Assembly (NCBI GenBank): GCA_014801955.1
Contig: JAAVDE010000012.1
Coordinates: 1 to 64,000 of the forward strand
DNA from: Bacteroides sp.
GTDB taxonomy: Bacteria > Bacteroidota > Bacteroidia > Bacteroidales > Muribaculaceae
Reading direction: 5' to 3'
Length of the DNA stretch: 64,000 bases
The first letter of the stretch is position 1, and every line of letters starts with the position of its first letter. Made by a program: the position numbers and the translations under genes. This document shows positions 59,489 to 64,000 of this stretch, one piece after another. The notes beneath the pieces are model-generated. The model was not told the DNA's origin, made no database searches, and worked only from the letters and a program-made list of their open reading frames with translations.

Positions 59489-61744
59489 TTAGCGGGAGAG
59501 GTAGGCCATTGCGGGGGTGACGACGATGTCGGGGCCGCCCTGGGGGATGAGGGTCCAGTAGCAGGAGTGGGAGCCGTCGGCGGGCTGATTGTTGATGTTG
59601 ACGTTGAAGTTTCGGTCGGCGGTGCCGGCGTTCATGAATTGGTTGTTGCCGGTGTCGTTGGAGTGGATGCCATACCAGTGGGAGCCGTCGGTGTTGTTGC
59701 CGTAGTGGAGGTTGGAGAAGGTGAACACGGGGTTCTTCACGCCCGCCTGGTAGGTCCAGCGTCCGGCGGGCGATTCTTCGGTCGGTGCGCCTCGCAGCGA
59801 GCCGGTGGAGTCGGCTTTGCAAACGATTGAGTAGCGGCCCGGGTAGCCGGGAGCTTCTTCGAAGCGGAACCACTGGGAGTCGTAGTCGGCATCGGTTTTC
59901 TGGGCAATGCGGGCCGAGGTTGTCAGTGTGCCGTCGGGGGCGAGCTGCCAAACGCGGCCTCCGCGGGGCGATTCGGCATTGGACACGACGCGATACCAAA
60001 CGCCTTTTTTCGGCAGCTCCATCTGGGCGGCGGCGCCGGTCGGGGCAACGTAGCCTTCCATGTGGTAGGGCGAGTATTTGTAGTCGTTGAGGTCAAGAAG
60101 CTCACGGTCGGCGCTCATGCGCTTTTGGAAAGATTCCCAGTTTTTGCCTTCGAGGGGCGTCCAGCCGATTTCGGCGATTGCGAGCAGGCGGGGCAGGGCG
60201 AGGTATTCGAGATATTCGCGGTCGGCAACACGCTCGGTCCAGAAGGTGCCCTGAACGCCCTTGCAGAGCTCGGGATGGGCAGCCAGGGCCGCTTCGGTGA
60301 AGGGCACGGTTGAGTAGACGGACTTAACGTCGTCGCACTTATAGCCGTTGGCCGGCGGGTCGTTGGGGTCCTGGGAGCGATTGATGTAGAACGAGCCTTT
60401 TTCGGGGCCGGTTTTTCCGATGGGGGTGTAGATAACGGGCAGGCCCATCGCCGTTGCTTTGTCAACGGCGGCGTCGGCGCCGACCCAGCAGTAGATAAGC
60501 GCGTCGGTTGCGCGCACCTTGTCAACGTCGGTTCCATTGGCCGAGATGGCTTCGTTCCAGAAGGCCACGCGGCGGCCTTTTGACCTGACGTAGTCGCTGA
60601 CCTCCTTGACGAAGTGGCTCTGGAGCTGGCGGGGATGGGTCATTTGCATCTGCTTGTAGAGGGCGATGCACTCGTCGTTGCCGCCAATGATGTTGCCGTC
60701 GCCGTCGATGCGCACCCAGTTGGTGTCCGGACATTCGTCGCCGCCGATATGAATCGTGGTCGAGGGGAAGATGTCGATGAGAGCGTCGCAAACGTCGCGC
60801 ACGAACTGCATGGCGCCGGGGTTGGCAACGTTGAGCACGTCGGCATAGATGCCGCCCGTAACGGCAACGGAGTGGCTGCCGGCGGGGTCGGTCGAGAACT
60901 CGGGATAGGCAGCCATGACGGCCATCGTGTGGCCCGGCATGTCGACTTCGGGAATGACTTCGATATGGCGCTCGGCGGCGTAGTTAACGATGTCGCGCAG
61001 CTGGTCGCGGGTGTAGAAAAACGGGCCGTAGGGCTTGTTGAGCCAATATTCGGTCTTTGTGTGGCGGTCAACGATCTGAACGTTATCGGCAGTGGCGCCA
61101 ATGGTCTGCAGGCGCGGATACTGCGGCATTTCAATGCGCCAGCCCTGGTCGTCGGTCAGGTGCCAGTGGAACTTGTTCATCTTGTAGTAGCTCATCAGGT
61201 CAATGATGCGCTTGATTTCGTCAACGTCGAAGAAATGGCGGCTAACGTCGAGCATGAAGCCTCGATATTCCAGGCGAGGCTCGTCGTTGATCGCCACCAG
61301 CGGCAGCTCATAGTCGCCGAGGCGGCTGACTCCGGCCATAACGTTGGCCGGCAGGAGCTTTTTAATCGTTTGGAAGCCGAAATAGAGGCCGGCGGGAGCC
61401 GAGGCCTCGAGGGTGATGCCCTTTTTGGTAACGTCGAGGCGATAGCCCTCGGGGACGATGGAGGGATCGACCTTGACGGTCAGGTCGGCCTTTGACTTAC
61501 CGACAGTGCGCGACTGCAGGCCGGTCGCGGCATTGAGGTCGGCAACAAAACGCGCAGCCTCGGCGGCCATTTCGGCGGGCAGGTTCTTGACGGCAACGGT
61601 CATTTTCCGGGGCAGACGGTAGTCGCCCTCGCCAACGGTCATTTCCTTGGGTGCCGGAGTCAGGTTCAGGAACCGCTCAGAGGCAATGCCTGCCTGGGCA
61701 ACGAGGCACAGGCAGGCAGCAATTAACAGTTTACGGAGTTTCAT
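59489..61744 (-). CDS. Exported GH20 beta-N-acetylhexosaminidase with lectin-like C-terminus
   Basis: 751 residues with signal peptide MKLRKLLIAACLCLVAQAGIAS. GH20b domain (about 28-140), then the GH20 barrel with RGFMLDVSRHFFDVDEIKR, FHWHLTDDQGWRIE, IEVIPEVDMPGH and the catalytic Asp-Glu in HIGGDECPDTNW. It removes terminal GlcNAc or GalNAc by substrate-assisted catalysis, fitting mucin or host N-glycan use. The last 170 residues form a beta-trefoil-like region (KGVWYRVVSNAE...) without the YDLxGRR tail seen in neighbours. It lies 33 bp after a second, similar gene. Confidence 0.92.
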   Translation of the reverse strand: MKLRKLLIAACLCLVAQAGIASERFLNLTPAPKEMTVGEGDYRLPRKMTVAVKNLPAEMAAEAARFVADLNAATGLQSRTVGKSKADLTVKVDPSIVPEGYRLDVTKKGITLEASAPAGLYFGFQTIKKLLPANVMAGVSRLGDYELPLVAINDEPRLEYRGFMLDVSRHFFDVDEIKRIIDLMSYYKMNKFHWHLTDDQGWRIEMPQYPRLQTIGATADNVQIVDRHTKTEYWLNKPYGPFFYTRDQLRDIVNYAAERHIEVIPEVDMPGHTMAVMAAYPEFSTDPAGSHSVAVTGGIYADVLNVANPGAMQFVRDVCDALIDIFPSTTIHIGGDECPDTNWVRIDGDGNIIGGNDECIALYKQMQMTHPRQLQSHFVKEVSDYVRSKGRRVAFWNEAISANGTDVDKVRATDALIYCWVGADAAVDKATAMGLPVIYTPIGKTGPEKGSFYINRSQDPNDPPANGYKCDDVKSVYSTVPFTEAALAAHPELCKGVQGTFWTERVADREYLEYLALPRLLAIAEIGWTPLEGKNWESFQKRMSADRELLDLNDYKYSPYHMEGYVAPTGAAAQMELPKKGVWYRVVSNAESPRGGRVWQLAPDGTLTTSARIAQKTDADYDSQWFRFEEAPGYPGRYSIVCKADSTGSLRGAPTEESPAGRWTYQAGVKNPVFTFSNLHYGNNTDGSHWYGIHSNDTGNNQFMNAGTADRNFNVNINNQPADGSHSCYWTLIPQGGPDIVVTPAMAYLSR

Positions 61745-61777
61745 TTCTCGGTTATAGATGATTTCGTTGAGCAGACG

Positions 61778-64000
61778 TTATTTCACGAGGGTCTTAACGC
61801 CGTTGATAATATAGAAGCCGGGGCGAACAATCTTGTTGAGCCGGCGACCATTGAGGTCGTAGATTCCGGTAGCCGAGGGAGTTTGGTCGGCGGCGACTTC
61901 GCTGATGCCCGATTCGTCGGTGTAGTCAACGATGATGTTCTTGTGGCCGTAGATTTCATCGAGGTCTTCGTGGCCGGTAACATTGACCAGCGCCTTGCCG
62001 GGACGCGAGTTGGCGGCGAACTTATAGCTTTCGCCGGCCTTGACGCTCACGCTGCGGCTGGAGATTTCAACGCCGTCGAGGCGCTCAACGATGTTGATGC
62101 CATAGTAAGGCGCATAGACTTCGATTTCATAGATTTTAATCTGGTGGCCGGGCGAATCCCAACCAACGAGCGTCAGGTCTTCGTTGCCGTCCCAGCAGAG
62201 GCCGCCCTGAGTGTCCTGAATGGTCCAGAAGCCGGCGTTATTATAGGAGAAGCTGAACGCATGGGGAGTATCGGCAGCCTTGGCCTGGATGCTGCGTTCG
62301 AGCTTTTGGATGTAGAGGCCGGTGGCTTCGTTGAACACGTTGAAGTTGGAGCCGGTGGCCTCGAGAGTCCAAACGAAGTTGGGCGAAGCATTCTCGGCAG
62401 AGCGAACGCCGCTGACGCCGTTGCCAACAACGCCGCGGAAGGCATGGCGGCTGACGTGGGTGTCCTCGATGGCGTAGATGCCGCCGTCTTTCACCGCCGA
62501 AACCGGGTTGCCCAGCGAGGCAATGCCGCCGAAGGCGTCGGTTGAGTAGATGAAGGTCGCGGTGTTGTCGCTTACGGGGCCGTTTTCAACAAAAGTCAGA
62601 TAGGGGCGCTCGGGAGCCTCGGGGGCGAACTGCTCGCCAACGGGGCAGGAGGTCTTGATAACCTCCCAGGTGCGGCCCTTGGTGTCGGTCAGGCGGATGA
62701 AGGCGTCGCGGCTGACGCGCTTAACGGTCACGGTAACGTTGAGGTGGCCGTTTTCAACGGCGCCGGCCGAGTGGCTAACATATTCGAAGTGGTCGAAGGG
62801 CAGTTCGGTCGGAACGGCAGCGTCGGCCTCGGGCGAGTAGAAGTAGTAGGTCGCGATCTGCTCGTTGCCGTCGGTTGCGGTGAGCTTCATTGCGGTCGAC
62901 GCATAGCCGAGAGCCCAGCCGGCACCCTGCTGCAGCGGCGAACCCTCGAGGGCATTGACGCCGTTGGTTTCGATAATCGAGTTCTCGCCGAGGGCAAACA
63001 GGCGCTTGCCGTCAACGGTCAGGAAGTAAACGTTTTCGCCCTCGGCGGCGCGCTGGAGCGTAACGGCAGCGGCCTCGCTGAGGTTGGAGGTGAACAGAAC
63101 GTCGTAGCCGCCGTTATTGCCGAAATAGGCTTCGAAACCGATGCCCTGGGTGGTTGCGCGTGCGGTTTCCGAGAGGCCGGCGATATAGAGGCCGGTGGCG
63201 GCGTTGCGCAGCGTGAGGGTCTGGGTGTTGGTCGCGGAGTCGTAGGCGCCGGCGATTACTTCCCAGCCGGTAGCGCCGAAAGCGCCGGAGCCAACGGTTT
63301 CGAGTTCGCCGTTAACAACGGCCAGCGGACCGCGGCCGGCGGTGCTGGCAAAGGTGTAGACGCCGGAAGTCAGCGGAGTGAACTCAATGCCGGCCTCGGG
63401 AGTGGGAACATAGCCTTCGAGATGGAAGAGCCACATGCCGCCGTTGCCGTCGACCGGGTTGCTCCAGTTATTGACGGTTTGATTCTGAGCGGCCTGGGCG
63501 CAGTTGAGATACCAGTCGCCGCCCTTGTCGGAACGGATGGTCAACACTCCGCCAAGGTCAACCTTGCCGTGGTGGTCACCGAGCACGAAGTTATAGTTCT
63601 TGGCCGAATTGTCGTAGGTCCAGCGGGCATTGACGCTCGAGCCCTGCATGTTGGGGTTCACCGAACCGGCGGGCATCGCGCGGTTAACCACGGCATACTT
63701 GCCGCTGCCGGCGGGGTCGGCCTCAAAGGTCCAGTACTGATAGTCATAGTGGTCGGAACCGGCGGCAGCCTGGGTGTTGGTCCAGAGGCGACCGACTGCG
63801 GCCTGCTTTTCGCCGATGAGCGAGCAGCCGTCGTGGACCAGCTCGATGCAGCGGTCCTTGCGGTTGAGGTCATGAGAGGCCTGGGTAATGAGGCGGTAGT
63901 ATTGACCGGCCTCGGGCATCCACTTGGAGTCGTCGTTGTCAACATAGTGGCGGCCATAGGTGTAGTTGCCCAGGTCGAGCATTGCAACGTCGGCGTTGAA
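61778..64000 (-). CDS. Exported lectin-like protein, probably a second GH20 (5' end missing)
   Basis: 740 codons are in the window; the reading frame stays open to the right edge (codons FNADVA before the Met at 63982), so that Met is probably internal. The first visible residues, NADVAMLDLGNYTYGRHYV, line up with the end of the GH20 barrel in the next gene (SADRELLDLNDYKYSPYHM), and QYYRLITQA with KGVWYRVVSNA. So the missing part is probably a GH20 catalytic domain. What is visible is a series of beta-rich repeats and ricin-like modules (VYTFASTAGRGPLAVVNGE) and the tail IYDLNGRRLNKIVRPGFYIINGVKTLVK. It is in one operon with GH20. Confidence 0.7.
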   Translation of the reverse strand, partial: FNADVAMLDLGNYTYGRHYVDNDDSKWMPEAGQYYRLITQASHDLNRKDRCIELVHDGCSLIGEKQAAVGRLWTNTQAAAGSDHYDYQYWTFEADPAGSGKYAVVNRAMPAGSVNPNMQGSSVNARWTYDNSAKNYNFVLGDHHGKVDLGGVLTIRSDKGGDWYLNCAQAAQNQTVNNWSNPVDGNGGMWLFHLEGYVPTPEAGIEFTPLTSGVYTFASTAGRGPLAVVNGELETVGSGAFGATGWEVIAGAYDSATNTQTLTLRNAATGLYIAGLSETARATTQGIGFEAYFGNNGGYDVLFTSNLSEAAAVTLQRAAEGENVYFLTVDGKRLFALGENSIIETNGVNALEGSPLQQGAGWALGYASTAMKLTATDGNEQIATYYFYSPEADAAVPTELPFDHFEYVSHSAGAVENGHLNVTVTVKRVSRDAFIRLTDTKGRTWEVIKTSCPVGEQFAPEAPERPYLTFVENGPVSDNTATFIYSTDAFGGIASLGNPVSAVKDGGIYAIEDTHVSRHAFRGVVGNGVSGVRSAENASPNFVWTLEATGSNFNVFNEATGLYIQKLERSIQAKAADTPHAFSFSYNNAGFWTIQDTQGGLCWDGNEDLTLVGWDSPGHQIKIYEIEVYAPYYGINIVERLDGVEISSRSVSVKAGESYKFAANSRPGKALVNVTGHEDLDEIYGHKNIIVDYTDESGISEVAADQTPSATGIYDLNGRRLNKIVRPGFYIINGVKTLVK

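Noticed and set aside
1-64000. CRISPR arrays, insertion sequences, prophage or integrase genes
   Set aside because: No regularly spaced direct repeats and no transposase or integrase motifs seen in any frame of the ORF track.
1-64000. tRNA or rRNA genes
   Set aside because: No cloverleaf with GGTTCGAATCC-like T arm or rRNA core sequence noticed in the intergenic regions.

Overview
The window looks like a chromosomal segment of a Bacteroidales bacterium, most likely of the Muribaculaceae. The clues are Bacteroidetes-type promoters (TTTG, 19-21 bp, TAnnTTTG) in front of many genes, few Shine-Dalgarno sites, families largely confined to the phylum (DUF4494, DUF4292, DUF5606, DUF6922, the VTC/DUF4956/DUF2490 trio), and secreted proteins ending in a 'YDLxGRR...GxYIINGKK' tail. 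There is no rRNA or tRNA gene that I can see.

Layout. 1-172: 3' end of rpoC and its terminator. 186-1463: an autoregulated AbiE-like toxin-antitoxin pair. 1489-4069: divergent galE and rlmD. 4081-8975 (minus): a tightly coupled five-gene operon of an SGNH/lectin-like secreted protein, a stand-alone RapZ C-terminal domain, a MurU-like sugar nucleotidyltransferase and two small exported proteins. 9131-18145 (minus): an OmpA protein, a DUF4494/YggS pair, an FHS-type sugar transporter with a cysteine-rich periplasmic insert, the VTC/DUF4956/DUF2490 operon, and thioesterase-dprA-nucleoside phosphorylase. 18198-18578: crcB.

18672-37524 (minus): the full str-S10-spc-alpha supercluster (rpsL, rpsG, fusA, rpsJ ... 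rpoA, rplQ), including secY, map, infA and a 38-codon rpmJ missing from the ORF track. The cluster is tightly packed except for long structured gaps just upstream of rpsG, rpsH and rpsD, which encode S7, S8 and S4, the classical autoregulatory ribosomal proteins.

37525-39006: a lipoprotein gene and about 900 bp of non-coding DNA holding two divergent candidate structured RNAs, each with its own Bacteroidetes promoter and terminator. I consider these the best candidates for something undescribed. 39114-42216 (plus): an MNT/HEPN pair coupled to aroK, an alanine-dehydrogenase-like gene and RNase HI; then a DUF4143 ATPase. 43651-50597 (minus): DUF5606, secreted phosphodiesterase, dut, TPR protein, DUF4292 lipoprotein, EnvC-like protein and Wzx flippase in one overlapping operon. 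50693-52537: an orphan MNT and guaA.

52627-64000 (minus): a secretion island with three paralogous exported proteins around a gingipain-type C25 cysteine peptidase, then a GH20 hexosaminidase and the 3' part of a second gene that looks like another GH20. This suggests an outer-surface proteolytic and glycan-degrading function. All functional statements rest on reading the translations; no database search was run.
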